Part shown: piece by piece, positions 20,819 through 29,144 of the stretch
How positions within the stretch are numbered: position 1 is the first letter of the stretch
How the letters are laid out: each line of letters opens with the position of its first letter
Virus record (IMG/VR): IMGVR_UViG_3300044655_001189
Location: 1-64,000 of that record
DNA: 64,000 bases
DNA from: a virus
Reading direction: 5' to 3' (one strand)
Program-made: the position numbers and the translations under genes
Notes under the pieces: generated by a model
Databases searched by the model: none
The model's input: the letters and a program-made list of their open reading frames with translations, nothing else
What the model was told of the DNA's origin: nothing

Positions 20819-20857
20819 AATCCCCCTAAGAAGCGACCACTCTTCTTTCGGGGGATT
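20819..20857 (+). terminator. Strong two-part hairpin with T-run
   Basis: AATCCCCC/GGGGGATT (20819-20826 with 20850-20857) with an inner AAGAAG/CTTCTT stem (20828-20833 with 20842-20847), followed rightward by TCTTTTCG. Rightward there is no coding gene before it, so it could end a short non-coding RNA. Leftward it would lie in the leader of the gene at 20478. Confidence 0.6.
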
Positions 20858-20930
20858 TCTTTTCGCTTGGATCTTGTAAACCCGTAGCTAAAGGTCTTTG
20901 GTGTGCAGGAGGTCGTTTGCTGCTATGGCA

Positions 20931-20938
20931 CAAATGTA
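20931..20938 (-). promoter_or_regulatory. TAnnTTTG box facing left
   Basis: TACATTTG on the minus strand, matching the Bacteroidetes -7 consensus TAnnTTTG. It would direct transcription into the structured leader of the leftward gene at 19975-20478. I do not see a clear upstream TTTG (-33) box. Confidence 0.45.
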
Positions 20939-21013
20939 AAAGTATTTTCCAGTCTTTAACACTTGTCCACTAAAAAGTCAGTTCGGGTGTAATTCTGTTT
21001 GAGAGTGGTGGGG

Positions 21014-21021
21014 TATGTTTG
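21014..21021 (+). promoter_or_regulatory. TAnnTTTG box for rightward operon
   Basis: TATGTTTG lies 23 bases upstream of the ATG at 21045, the first gene of the rightward half. It is one of eight such boxes found just upstream of rightward genes. Confidence 0.55.
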
Positions 21022-21044
21022 CAGCCTAACCAATTCACAACTAA

Positions 21045-21644
21045 ATGGAAGTAGTTAAGGGTGCGGATAAACTGAAAAAAGAATCCGAAAAAGAAATGTT
21101 TGAGGACGGCCAGCCTGTGCTAAGTCCATCAGAGGTTGAAACAAAACAATCTCATGAAGCAGCGAAGCTTGCTATGGAGAAGTACAGGGCTAACCTGATT
21201 GAAGTGGCCAAAGAGTACGGCCAGCTTTATGTGATAGCTAGTAAGTATGGCGAGGAATCCTTGCTTGAGCACGCTTATGGAGTATGGCAAATTCTGTTGT
21301 ACGTAGAGTGCGTTACTGGTGATATGACAGCCAAGACTCAAGCGGAAGCGCATGCGCATATTGGGGCGTACATCTCCGACAAGTTTGTGGCACTATGGCC
21401 CGTAGATGAAGAAACCAAGAAGCCATTAGCTACTTTCATCAGCGCGGTACGTGGTGACTTGATGGCTTACGAAATGCGGTCAGGTAAAGCCACCGTATCG
21501 CTTATGGAAGTGTACCACAATAGCCCGAAGGTGTTTACTCAAGACGTGGCCTTTGCTATTAGCCTTGCTAATCGTTTGACTATAACTGCTGGTCGATTGC
21601 ACCGTGAGCGTATGCTAGTGTTTAACCCAGAAGTCAAAAACTAA
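21045..21644 (+). CDS. Hypothetical helical protein, first late-strand gene
   Basis: A 199-residue, mostly helical protein starting MEVVKGADKLKKESEKEMFED. The N-terminal 45 residues are highly charged and probably flexible. The rest has helical runs such as LLEHAYGVWQILLYVECV. There is no catalytic signature. The stop overlaps the next ATG (TAATG at 21644). Position at the head of the rightward operon, before packaging genes, does not by itself tell its function. Confidence 0.75.
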   Translation: MEVVKGADKLKKESEKEMFEDGQPVLSPSEVETKQSHEAAKLAMEKYRANLIEVAKEYGQLYVIASKYGEESLLEHAYGVWQILLYVECVTGDMTAKTQAEAHAHIGAYISDKFVALWPVDEETKKPLATFISAVRGDLMAYEMRSGKATVSLMEVYHNSPKVFTQDVAFAISLANRLTITAGRLHRERMLVFNPEVKN

Positions 21645-22288
21645 TGTTTGATGTAATTCTATCTGGAATACCGCACGATAGCTCTAGTGAGCAAAGTGGT
21701 GCGCTTGTGATTGACACATCCTTATTGCGCAAAGTTGTGTTGAATAAGAAAGGCGGTCTTGATTTGGAGTACGCAATTGATGTGTACGATGCAGAGCGTC
21801 AGGAAACCATGACCACCAAATTTGCATTAGATAGTCCTATACCGGTACATGAGGATTTAACCAAGGTGTTTGTTTTGCTTGGTGCCCACCTTGCGTATGT
21901 AACAGATCAGGTTACTGACAAGACCAAGGGATTGAGCAATCGTATTGTGAAGCAAGAGTGCTTAGAGTCAGATGATGAAATCTTTGGCACCATCTATTGC
22001 AAACAAGTAGCATTGAAAGGCAAACCTGATGAAGATGCATCGGTGATGCTCTTTGGTGGCCGTAGGCTTAAAAACAAGCAGCATCTGGCATTGAATGGCA
22101 GCTTAATTAAGCTTAATGAGGAAGATTCTACTTATTCAGAGGTAGGTCAATTGGAGAATCTGATTGAGGACTTACGCTATGAGATTAGTCTGTATCTAGG
22201 AGGTAAGCGGAAACCTTTTATTCAAATGGAAATAGGCTTCACTTCTGCAGACCAAGTGGAAGAGATTGAAGAAATTGACGTAGAGTAA
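21644..22288 (+). CDS. Hypothetical protein (214 aa), acidic tail
   Basis: A 214-residue protein starting MFDVILSGIPHDSSSEQ. Beta-rich, with a GKPDEDASVMLFGGRRLKNKQHLALN segment and a very acidic C-terminus (EEIEEIDVE). Its start overlaps the stop of the previous gene, so the two are coupled. It is followed by a terminator at 22311-22342, giving a two-gene operon. No family recognised. Confidence 0.75.
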   Translation: MFDVILSGIPHDSSSEQSGALVIDTSLLRKVVLNKKGGLDLEYAIDVYDAERQETMTTKFALDSPIPVHEDLTKVFVLLGAHLAYVTDQVTDKTKGLSNRIVKQECLESDDEIFGTIYCKQVALKGKPDEDASVMLFGGRRLKNKQHLALNGSLIKLNEEDSTYSEVGQLENLIEDLRYEISLYLGGKRKPFIQMEIGFTSADQVEEIEEIDVE

Positions 22289-22310
22289 TTGGCACGTTGC
22301 TAAAAGATAA

Positions 22311-22342
22311 AATCCCTTGTGGCTTGATTGCTGCAAGGGATT
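22311..22342 (+). terminator. Intrinsic terminator of the first rightward operon
   Basis: AATCCCTTG (22311-22319) pairs with CAAGGGATT (22334-22342) around a 14-base loop, followed by TTTTTATTT. It follows the stop at 22288 by 22 bases. Confidence 0.9.
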
Positions 22343-22350
22343 TTTATTTC

Positions 22351-22358
22351 TATGTTTG
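22351..22358 (+). promoter_or_regulatory. TAnnTTTG box after terminator
   Basis: TATGTTTG directly follows the terminator, 17 bases before the preferred ATG at 22376. This restarts transcription for the next genes. Confidence 0.5.
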
Positions 22359-22375
22359 TCACTCATAAAAAAGGT

Positions 22376-22654
22376 ATGGGACTCCTACAAATTGATTCTG
22401 TAACTACAGCAGAACGTATTAGTCAACTGACTGTGCAGAGTCTATTAGCACTAGCCGTTTTAATGCTTTCGGCCACTTGCATCTATCTTTACAAACAAGT
22501 ACGTGATATGCAAAAAGCAGAAGTTGACCGCGCAGAAGAACGCACTGAAAAAATGATTGTTATATCTACGCAGACTAAAAGCGCGTTTGAAAATCTATCA
22601 GTAACTGTAAACGAAATTGTGGGAATTGTACGCGAGTTGAAATATAAACCATAG
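22376..22654 (+). CDS. Small single-pass membrane protein with helical tail
   Basis: A 92-residue protein, taking ATG 22376 (MGLLQIDSVTTAERISQ) as start. Upstream in-frame codons at 22328 and 22352 fall in the terminator or promoter box. One membrane segment (LLALAVLMLSATCIYLY, about residues 23-40) is followed by a charged helical, coiled-coil-like tail. This shape resembles small lysis or inner-membrane accessory proteins (i-spanin-like or holin accessory), though it is far from the lysis genes. Role unknown. Confidence 0.6.
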   Translation: MGLLQIDSVTTAERISQLTVQSLLALAVLMLSATCIYLYKQVRDMQKAEVDRAEERTEKMIVISTQTKSAFENLSVTVNEIVGIVRELKYKP

Positions 22655-22658
22655 CATT

Positions 22659-22910
22659 ATGAAATCACAAATTAAAAGCCTGTACGCAAAGTGTGATGAA
22701 TCAATGGATAACCTCATTTGTTCACTCAAAGAGTTTAATCAAAGTTTTGAGTCGTCAGAGTTAAATCCAAATATTCCACATGCAGTGCATAAAAAAGATA
22801 AAGACGAATCTTACGCACAATACATAAGCACCTTACAAAGATTCACTGTTCCACGATTTGTAATTGACTTCATTACCTTGGGCTTCTTTTCAAAATACAT
22901 TTACAGCTAA
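22659..22910 (+). CDS. Hypothetical protein (83 aa)
   Basis: An 83-residue protein starting MKSQIKSLYAKCDESMDNLI. N-terminal helix, polar middle, and a hydrophobic aromatic C-terminus (RFVIDFITLGFFSKYIYS) that could associate with a membrane. The last base of its stop overlaps the first of the next ATG (22910). No family recognised. Confidence 0.65.
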   Translation: MKSQIKSLYAKCDESMDNLICSLKEFNQSFESSELNPNIPHAVHKKDKDESYAQYISTLQRFTVPRFVIDFITLGFFSKYIYS

Positions 22911-23464
22911 TGCGTACAGCAATAGTTTTATCTTCAACCAATACAAAACATATACCTGTAGCTCAAGAAGACGTACAGGTATTTTTGTTATCAGAATCCT
23001 ATGACACATTTAAGCAAGCATATAACGACATTCATGAAACTGGAAATGCGGTTGTTCCTTGTAGTTCTGAGTGGACTGGTCTTACTACGGTTTTAACACA
23101 TGCATATCAAAACCGTTATCAATTTTTAAAATGGATTGGCCCAAGTGGACAGCAAACGTTCATTAAAAAAAACGTGGCTATAACCATCTTAATTGACGGA
23201 TCGTTTGGAGTTTCTTTGTATCAGCTTCGCAGACTTATTCAGTTGGCATATAAGCGAACAATCAGCGAAGAGGAAATAGTGAACTACATTTTTGATTTGA
23301 ACTACACTGCCAATGGTATAATCTATGATATTGCTAGGTGGTCAGGAATTACAGTACCAGATCACATTGCTCCATTGTCATTGAATGATGCTCAAGTGTA
23401 TATTGCACGTTGGGGTGGAGTACCGGGCAAAGAAAGATTCAAGACTCCATACGCTATTAAATGA
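22910..23464 (+). CDS. Hypothetical protein (184 aa)
   Basis: A 184-residue protein starting MRTAIVLSSTNTKHIPVAQED. Alpha/beta in appearance with several tryptophans near the C-terminus (YIARWGGVPGKERFKTP). No diagnostic motif. It overlaps both neighbours by 1 and 4 bases within the pre-packaging operon. Confidence 0.7.
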   Translation: MRTAIVLSSTNTKHIPVAQEDVQVFLLSESYDTFKQAYNDIHETGNAVVPCSSEWTGLTTVLTHAYQNRYQFLKWIGPSGQQTFIKKNVAITILIDGSFGVSLYQLRRLIQLAYKRTISEEEIVNYIFDLNYTANGIIYDIARWSGITVPDHIAPLSLNDAQVYIARWGGVPGKERFKTPYAIK

Positions 23465-23847
23465 TAATCTATACTTCACTATTTGCGTTACTGTGTGCTA
23501 TGGTAGTTGTGCCAATGTGGTGCTTGGGATTGAGGATGATTAGTAACTATACAGAAGCTGGTCAATTTCGAGGAACGCCAATTGAATTTGTAAGCAATCC
23601 AGTAGATAAAAAATTGTTTTGGTTTGTCCGCGCTTACTTCATGAGGAAGCATCAATTCATTGGCCGACCAATCATTACTTGTGTGAGCTGTATGCCATCA
23701 ATCCATACGTTGTACGTTATGGCCATACTCTACATAGGCTTAGAAGTATCGTTTACCCTTTGGTTTATTCCATGCTATATCTTTGTGGCTGTATCATCAT
23801 CCTTCACCTGTGGGTACTGGTGGTCTAAATTCCAGAACAATGGCTGA
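23461..23847 (+). CDS. Multi-pass membrane protein (128 aa)
   Basis: A 128-residue protein. Hydrophobic segments at about residues 2-22 (TSLFALLCAMVVVPMWCLGL) and two or three between about 72 and 118 (LYVMAILYIGLEVSFTLWFI, CYIFVAVSSSFTCGY). A polar domain with CVSCMPS lies between. Several phages encode a similar small membrane protein before the packaging genes. It may act in lysis timing or envelope alteration, but this is not shown. It overlaps the preceding gene by 4 bases and the following lysine-rich gene by 8. Confidence 0.75.
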   Translation: MIIYTSLFALLCAMVVVPMWCLGLRMISNYTEAGQFRGTPIEFVSNPVDKKLFWFVRAYFMRKHQFIGRPIITCVSCMPSIHTLYVMAILYIGLEVSFTLWFIPCYIFVAVSSSFTCGYWWSKFQNNG

Positions 23848-24130
23848 GCAAAAATCTAAACGAAATAGACTAGCTGGCACCACTAAGGGCAAGTCTGACA
23901 GTGCAAAGTTTTACCACGAGAACGAAGATGCTCGTAAGAAAAAGGAAGCCTATGATAAGAAATTCCACGCTACTACAGAGCGAAAAAAATATAGAGCCGA
24001 ACTCAATAAAGAGAATCGCAAATCGACATATAAGGTTGGGGACGGTAAAGATGCGTCACATACCAAATCAGGAAAAATGGTGCTTGAAAATCAATCTGCA
24101 AACAGAGCTAGAAACAGAGGAAAGAAGTAG
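23840..24130 (+). CDS. Basic HNH-relic-like small protein (96 aa)
   Basis: A 96-residue, very basic protein, starting at ATG 23840 (MAEQKSKRNRLAGTTKGKSD); an earlier ATG at 23783 would fall inside the membrane-protein gene. The second half (YRAELNKENRKSTYKVGDGKD, then ASHTKSGKMVLENQS, then NRARNRGKK) parallels a phage protein family. In that family GDGKDVxHxDG...N...S...NR is a degraded HNH-endonuclease-like core. The catalytic His-Asp pair is largely lost here (ASH-TKSG). It could be a DNA-binding structural or packaging protein. The family link is from memory of pattern only. Confidence 0.6.
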   Translation: MAEQKSKRNRLAGTTKGKSDSAKFYHENEDARKKKEAYDKKFHATTERKKYRAELNKENRKSTYKVGDGKDASHTKSGKMVLENQSANRARNRGKK

Positions 24131-24374
24131 TAGTTTTTTTCTCATACTGGTTTCTGATATTGTTGTCAGGTATCGCTTGTATCAGAGCACTGAAATTAAA
24201 TCAATACGAATAAAGGATTTTGTAAGTAGGTGGTGGAAAGGTTCGCTACAGCTTGATATTCCAAAGCAAAAATTCATAGAACAAGTAGTATATAGGGCAG
24301 GGTTAAAAACTACTGGCAAAAAACCAATCGACTTGAACCATGTAACACTAGAGTTCAAAAACCTTGTAGGATGA
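24051..24374 (+). CDS. Overlapping hypothetical protein upstream of packaging genes
   Basis: A frame open from 23901 to 24374. The first ATG that looks protein-like is at 24051 (MRHIPNQEKWCLKINLQTEL), giving 107 residues and an overlap of 80 bases with the basic protein gene. A TTG near 24078 would shorten the overlap. The distinctive part (FLILVSDIVVRYRLYQS, then KFIEQVVYRAGLKTTGKKPIDLNHV) has normal composition and lies in a stretch without another gene. It overlaps the next ATG by 4 bases. No family recognised; start uncertain. Confidence 0.55.
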   Translation: MRHIPNQEKWCLKINLQTELETEERSSSFFLILVSDIVVRYRLYQSTEIKSIRIKDFVSRWWKGSLQLDIPKQKFIEQVVYRAGLKTTGKKPIDLNHVTLEFKNLVG

Positions 24375-24928
24375 TAGGACCAATTTTTAGTATCAATGCT
24401 CAAGGCGATTTTGGAATTATTGATGATCGACTTTACTTAGTTCCAGAGTTTCGTGAAATGCTTGCATTGCCAAATGGTATCAAGCTGATGCAATACACCT
24501 TTTGCATTTGTGACTATTACTCTCCATACATACGCATAAGCGACCCAGACGACAGAGCACTCAAGGTATCAAATGATGTGTTAAAAGAAGCATTATCTAA
24601 AACTGAAAAAGAGCTTATTCGAAAAGCTACTAAAGTTTACAAAGAGCTGCAGGAACATCCATTAATGGAACAGTACGATGTAATGAAACGCATGCGTACA
24701 TTGATGCAGAAAAAAATTGACATACTAGGTATTAGTGATGGGTCAAAAGCATCTGACATCATGGCTCTATCACAGCAACTTGTAAAGTACACAATGGATA
24801 TGGAAAAGGTAGAAGAACAGATACGCCAGAAAAACGCTAAAATTGGTGGGTTATCGGGTATCAAACGTTCTTTATCAATTTATGAAGAGCGTGTGTACAA
24901 AGAACAACGGTCAAATGACTCTGAATGA
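24371..24928 (+). CDS. Helical protein upstream of terminase (small terminase candidate)
   Basis: A 185-residue protein. The N-terminal ~60 residues are compact alpha/beta (MIGPIFSINAQGDFGIIDD). The remainder is long helix with coiled-coil periodicity (LSKTEKELIRKATKVYKEL, TMDMEKVEEQIRQKNAKI). It ends 4 bases inside the large terminase gene, the usual place for the small terminase subunit. However, I see no helix-turn-helix, so the call rests on position and helical content. It could instead be another conserved packaging accessory. Confidence 0.5.
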   Translation: MIGPIFSINAQGDFGIIDDRLYLVPEFREMLALPNGIKLMQYTFCICDYYSPYIRISDPDDRALKVSNDVLKEALSKTEKELIRKATKVYKELQEHPLMEQYDVMKRMRTLMQKKIDILGISDGSKASDIMALSQQLVKYTMDMEKVEEQIRQKNAKIGGLSGIKRSLSIYEERVYKEQRSNDSE

Positions 24929-26868
24929 TTTACGGAATAGACTATGCTCCTGTTGTACGTTATGGTATGCCGCACAGACGGGATGGAGAAGGAGCGTATG
25001 AATTATTTTGGGATGAAGAAATCAATCGTATAGAGAACGGGTACACACCACCATTAGGAACTTGGATTCCCGGTAACTACTATTTCTATTTAAATTATGG
25101 TACCATACGTGGTTTTCCAGAAGGAGTCAACGGTAAACGTGTAGCCAAACCAATACCAATGAAACCCATCTATAGAGATGGTGACCATCATGTATTCCAG
25201 CATTTGCACCAGTGCAAAATAGATGGGTGGGGTGCTATCCTACCTAAAGGACGTAGAAGGGGTTATTCATGGATGATTGACCATGTGGTGCTACATGAAT
25301 TTATCACATCAGTATCAGGACAGATGGCTGTAGGTTCTCAAGGAGAGCCAAACAAAGGGTACGTTAAAGAGTTTCGTAACAAGTTTGATTTGTCACTTTC
25401 TCGATTGCCTGACGAATTACGTATAAGTTTGGGTCTAGAAAACAACATGGAGTTTTTGCGCACAGGATGGGATGAAACTGTAACTGGAGAAAAGCGCGAG
25501 TACGGACTACACAACATTATTCATTGGGTCAACTTTGCAAACCCTGATAAACTTCGTGGTCTGCAGTTATCACTTTGCGTATGGGAAGAAGCAGGTGAGA
25601 TTGAAAATCTGCTTTCATCATTTCTTGCCACCCAGGAATGTTTCAAGGAAGGTGACTGGATGTTTGGTCTGCCAATCATTGGCGGTACGTCAAACAAAAT
25701 TCGCCATGACTCTATGGACTTTCAAGAAATGTGTGAGAACGCAGAGGACAAGTATCACTTACGGCCGCTATTCCTAGATGCTACTACCTGTTACTTTCCG
25801 ATGTACGATACCAAGACGGGTGTCAGCGATAGAGAAGGAGCAAAAGCCTTGCATGAAGCCAATCTGAAACGATTGAAAAAAAAGGATGGTAATGGCAACA
25901 ATACTGCATACTGGACATATCGCCAAGAATATCCTCAAGAATGGTCTGACCTATGGTTGACCTATGGCTCTACAACATTTGACTTAGAGATAATCAACAA
26001 TCAAATTGCGTACCTATCTACAAGTGAACGTGCAATGGAAGGGGTTGAGTATGGAGAGCTTGAGTGGCCGAAGGACAAAGACGGCAAAGAACTTGAGGGT
26101 GCTATGCCAATATGGGTGCCAAAACTTGATGGGAAATTGCTCAAGTGTGCCGATAATTTGCCACACCTACTGAATGCGCACAGCGCAGGTTATGACCCTT
26201 ACTTTATTGATGATTCGGTGAATGGTGGTAATCGCAATGCAGACCCTGACAACTCTAAGGCCGCTTGCGTTGTACGCAGAAGGTACATAGATGGCAACAC
26301 GCTAGGTGACATGCCAGCGATGCTATACTTTGACAGGCCATATCTTAAAGAGGAAAGCTATATGTACACATGGAAAATGTGTGTGTACTATAACACTCAA
26401 GTGTTGGCTGAAACTGGTGATGATATGTTCTTTAAGTTTTTTATTGATAGGAAGATTGCGCGTATGTTAAAGCCAAGGCCAGTAGCTGCTGAAAGCCCTA
26501 ATAGCGAAGCGCAGAATCGGTATGGGATAAACATGAAAGGGTATCAGAAAGCATTGGGCGAAGGATTGGCTGATGATGATTTAAAACGCAACATTGGAAA
26601 CCACAGAATGATTCCATTGCTTAAGCAATTGGCTGTCTATGGAACAAAAAATACTGACATTGCAATGGCCTACATAATTGCTCTAATACATGACTATGAT
26701 ATGAGTAGAATTATGGTAAGCGAACAGGTCGATGAAACTGAGAAATTACGTTTACCATCATTCAGTGAAGTGAATGGTAGAATTGTATCTAATTTTGGAG
26801 CAACCAGTAGAGAGCGGTTAAGCAGTACAGGCAATTCATTTTCAGAACGTTTTAAATACGGATACTAA
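24925..26868 (+). CDS. terL: Terminase large subunit
   Basis: A 647-residue ATP-driven packaging motor/nuclease. The ATPase P-loop region is AILPKGRRRGYS (about 104-115). It has the basic K-G-R-R-R-G layout of phage terminases but Tyr114 stands where a typical P-loop has Lys. Walker B is LQLSLCVWEEAG (about 213-224; Glu221/Glu222). The C-terminal nuclease domain shows AGYDPYFIDDS (about residue 430) and further Asp residues expected for its RNase H-like metal site. It overlaps the portal gene by one base. The long N-terminal extension and position resemble crAss-like phages. Confidence 0.9.
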   Translation: MIYGIDYAPVVRYGMPHRRDGEGAYELFWDEEINRIENGYTPPLGTWIPGNYYFYLNYGTIRGFPEGVNGKRVAKPIPMKPIYRDGDHHVFQHLHQCKIDGWGAILPKGRRRGYSWMIDHVVLHEFITSVSGQMAVGSQGEPNKGYVKEFRNKFDLSLSRLPDELRISLGLENNMEFLRTGWDETVTGEKREYGLHNIIHWVNFANPDKLRGLQLSLCVWEEAGEIENLLSSFLATQECFKEGDWMFGLPIIGGTSNKIRHDSMDFQEMCENAEDKYHLRPLFLDATTCYFPMYDTKTGVSDREGAKALHEANLKRLKKKDGNGNNTAYWTYRQEYPQEWSDLWLTYGSTTFDLEIINNQIAYLSTSERAMEGVEYGELEWPKDKDGKELEGAMPIWVPKLDGKLLKCADNLPHLLNAHSAGYDPYFIDDSVNGGNRNADPDNSKAACVVRRRYIDGNTLGDMPAMLYFDRPYLKEESYMYTWKMCVYYNTQVLAETGDDMFFKFFIDRKIARMLKPRPVAAESPNSEAQNRYGINMKGYQKALGEGLADDDLKRNIGNHRMIPLLKQLAVYGTKNTDIAMAYIIALIHDYDMSRIMVSEQVDETEKLRLPSFSEVNGRIVSNFGATSRERLSSTGNSFSERFKYGY

Positions 26869-29105
26869 TGTTCCCATCCACACTTGTACCACGTGACAAA
26901 GCAAAAAAAGAAGAATGGCTAACCAATTGGGGTAATGCCATTAGTAACGCCACTGGGTCTAATTATACGAGGCGTTTACATAGACTACATTCTAATTGGC
27001 AGCATTACTACGGTAATACAAATACCGAAGATTTCAGATACATGACTGAAATGTATGGCCTAAGAACACCAGCTCGTTTTGTTGGTTATCCATTCCTTTA
27101 CAAATTGGTAGAAGCTTTAGTTGGAGAATCAAGTGGAGATACTTTAGACTTTTCTGTTGAATGCGTAGACAGCGACATTATTTCCTCAAAGCTTGAAAAG
27201 CGGATTGAAGCTGGAACTAATGTGCTTACTGCAGGGTTACGTAAAATACTAGGTGGAGTAAGCAAACAAGACTTGTTTCAACAAGAAGGTGTGGCGGATG
27301 AGTTGCCTGACAACATTGCTGCATTGGATGAAATGAGTTTCCATGATAATACGGAAGTCGGTATGATGTATGTGATGCGCCACTTGCAACAGAAGTATGA
27401 CTTAGACTTAATTTTTGAGGATGGTATGCGTGAGATGGCAATCAGTTATTCACCTACCTATAGGGTATATGTAAAAAATGGTGACCCATTTGCCGAAGTA
27501 GTAAGCCCATCAAGGATAACTTATGGTTCTCACGAAAGCTTGAAGTGGTTACAATACGCTCCATGGGTACGTGATGAACAGGAAATACCATTGTCGCACG
27601 TTATTGACGAATACCGTCACATATTAAAACCAGAGGATATTCGAAAGTTTGAGGGGTGGATGTCTGGTGGTGAAATCAAATCTTTTGATGGTTCTATTCC
27701 TTGGGCCAAATGGGGGCGTTACGATACAGAGAATCAGCAAATTTTATTGCGCGTGGTACGATGGGAGTTCATGGCCATAGAAGAAATTGCAATGCGCCAG
27801 AGCGCGAATAAGTACGCTCCTAATATGCCATTCCTAAAGATTGTTTCGGGTGATACTGAATCCAAAGATGTGAAGCGCAAGCCTATCAATATGGTGTATC
27901 AAGGTGTAATGATAGCTGGAAAGCAGTACGATAAACGTTTGCGCAATGATCAAGTACGCCACAATGAAGATTATGCTCAAACCCATCTAAGCTACTTTGG
28001 TTGTGTAAAGAATGGCATCAGTATCATTGACGCTACTAAGGAACTATCGAACATGATGTGTATCGTAATGTTCCACATAGAATCCATGCTCAATAGAGCA
28101 GGTGGTCGTGCGGTGGTTTATGATATTGCACAGAAGCCAAAGAACATTCCCCTGGAAGATATTTTTTACCATGCCAAAGAAGGGGGTATCATTTTCATCA
28201 ACACTAAAGAAGAGGGCAGTCAGCTTTCTCGTGGATTTAATCAGTTCCAACAGATAGACTTTACACTATCTAGTTCTATCCAGCAGTTGTTTCAATTGAA
28301 AGCGATGTTGGAAGATACTATGCAAAGCATTACGGGCATCAACCCTAATCGTACTGGTGAAGGTCGCCATGATGAAACGGTAAAGAATAACAATAGTAAA
28401 ATTCAGCAATCCACATATATCACACAGTCGATGTATGACGACCATTACAAAGTGGTCCAAGACGTTATGAATGAATTGTTGAACTTGGTAAAGATTGCTT
28501 GGGATGATGACAATGAAAGGCTTGTAACTGTCTTTGGAGATAGAGGACGAGAGATTGTAAAGTTGATGAAAGACTGGTTGGGCCACCACTATGGTCTGTA
28601 TGTCAAAAACTCTCAAAAAGAAAAAGCTAAAAAACAGAACATAATGGAATTGGGGCGTGCAGCTCTTGCTTCTGGTCAAATAGGATTTGAACAAATTTTA
28701 TTGATGGGTAATAAATCGAACTCTAAAGAAATGGAGCGCGTATTTAAAAAATCCATGGCTATTATGAAAAAAGAATCAGCAGCCAATCAAAATGCTAAGA
28801 TGCAGTCTGAGGAAGGTGATAGACAGTTAAAGCGCGAAGAGATACAGTCACGCATTGTTGCCGCACGTATTGAAGCTGGTGCTTATGTAGAAACTAAACG
28901 TCTGGAAATATCTGCACAGTATGGATTGGCCGATAGTCAAAACATGACCAAGCTTGCACAAGTTGCTGCAGAAAGCACAAACTCTCTTGATAAAATAGTT
29001 GAGGAAGCAAAGGTGAAATCAGGTGAGGAAATGGCTGCTATGCAACCACAACAACAACAACAACCAGAAAATGTAAATGCACAACAACCTATTGCAAGTG
29101 AATAA
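26868..29105 (+). CDS. Portal protein
   Basis: A 745-residue protein directly after the large terminase, with a length like crAss-like and podoviral portals. It starts MFPSTLVPRDKAKKEEWL. The middle holds a clip/stem-like region (QQLFQLKAMLEDTMQSITGINPNRTGEGRHDETVKN), where GINPNRTGE resembles the conserved G-x-N-x-x-x-x-G of portal proteins. The C-terminus has long helices (residues about 620-700) and ends in a Gln-rich tail (QPQQQQQPEN), likely flexible and inside the capsid. It forms the dodecameric ring through which DNA passes and which binds the terminase. Confidence 0.85.
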   Translation: MFPSTLVPRDKAKKEEWLTNWGNAISNATGSNYTRRLHRLHSNWQHYYGNTNTEDFRYMTEMYGLRTPARFVGYPFLYKLVEALVGESSGDTLDFSVECVDSDIISSKLEKRIEAGTNVLTAGLRKILGGVSKQDLFQQEGVADELPDNIAALDEMSFHDNTEVGMMYVMRHLQQKYDLDLIFEDGMREMAISYSPTYRVYVKNGDPFAEVVSPSRITYGSHESLKWLQYAPWVRDEQEIPLSHVIDEYRHILKPEDIRKFEGWMSGGEIKSFDGSIPWAKWGRYDTENQQILLRVVRWEFMAIEEIAMRQSANKYAPNMPFLKIVSGDTESKDVKRKPINMVYQGVMIAGKQYDKRLRNDQVRHNEDYAQTHLSYFGCVKNGISIIDATKELSNMMCIVMFHIESMLNRAGGRAVVYDIAQKPKNIPLEDIFYHAKEGGIIFINTKEEGSQLSRGFNQFQQIDFTLSSSIQQLFQLKAMLEDTMQSITGINPNRTGEGRHDETVKNNNSKIQQSTYITQSMYDDHYKVVQDVMNELLNLVKIAWDDDNERLVTVFGDRGREIVKLMKDWLGHHYGLYVKNSQKEKAKKQNIMELGRAALASGQIGFEQILLMGNKSNSKEMERVFKKSMAIMKKESAANQNAKMQSEEGDRQLKREEIQSRIVAARIEAGAYVETKRLEISAQYGLADSQNMTKLAQVAAESTNSLDKIVEEAKVKSGEEMAAMQPQQQQQPENVNAQQPIASE

Positions 29106-29115
29106 GGTTTCTCTC

Positions 29116-29123
29116 TATATTTG
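29116..29123 (+). promoter_or_regulatory. TAnnTTTG box before scaffold gene
   Basis: TATATTTG lies 21 bases upstream of the ATG at 29145, between the portal and scaffold genes. It would allow extra transcription of scaffold and capsid. Confidence 0.5.
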
Positions 29124-29144
29124 AGCGCACCTAAAACTAATGAC

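Larger units (their letters stand above)
20479..21044. other. Divergent control region between early and late halves
   Basis: 566 bases without a convincing gene, where transcription of the two halves diverges. It holds a TAnnTTTG box facing left (20931-20938) and one facing right (21014-21021), a strong hairpin with T-run (20819-20857) and several shorter stems, including TAGCAT/ATGCTA near 20649-20679 and AGGGG/CCCCT near 20764-20790. A 37-codon rightward frame (20537-20650, starts MLDRVARSLV) is open but unsupported. The density of stems suggests a long structured leader or a non-coding RNA. Confidence 0.6.
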
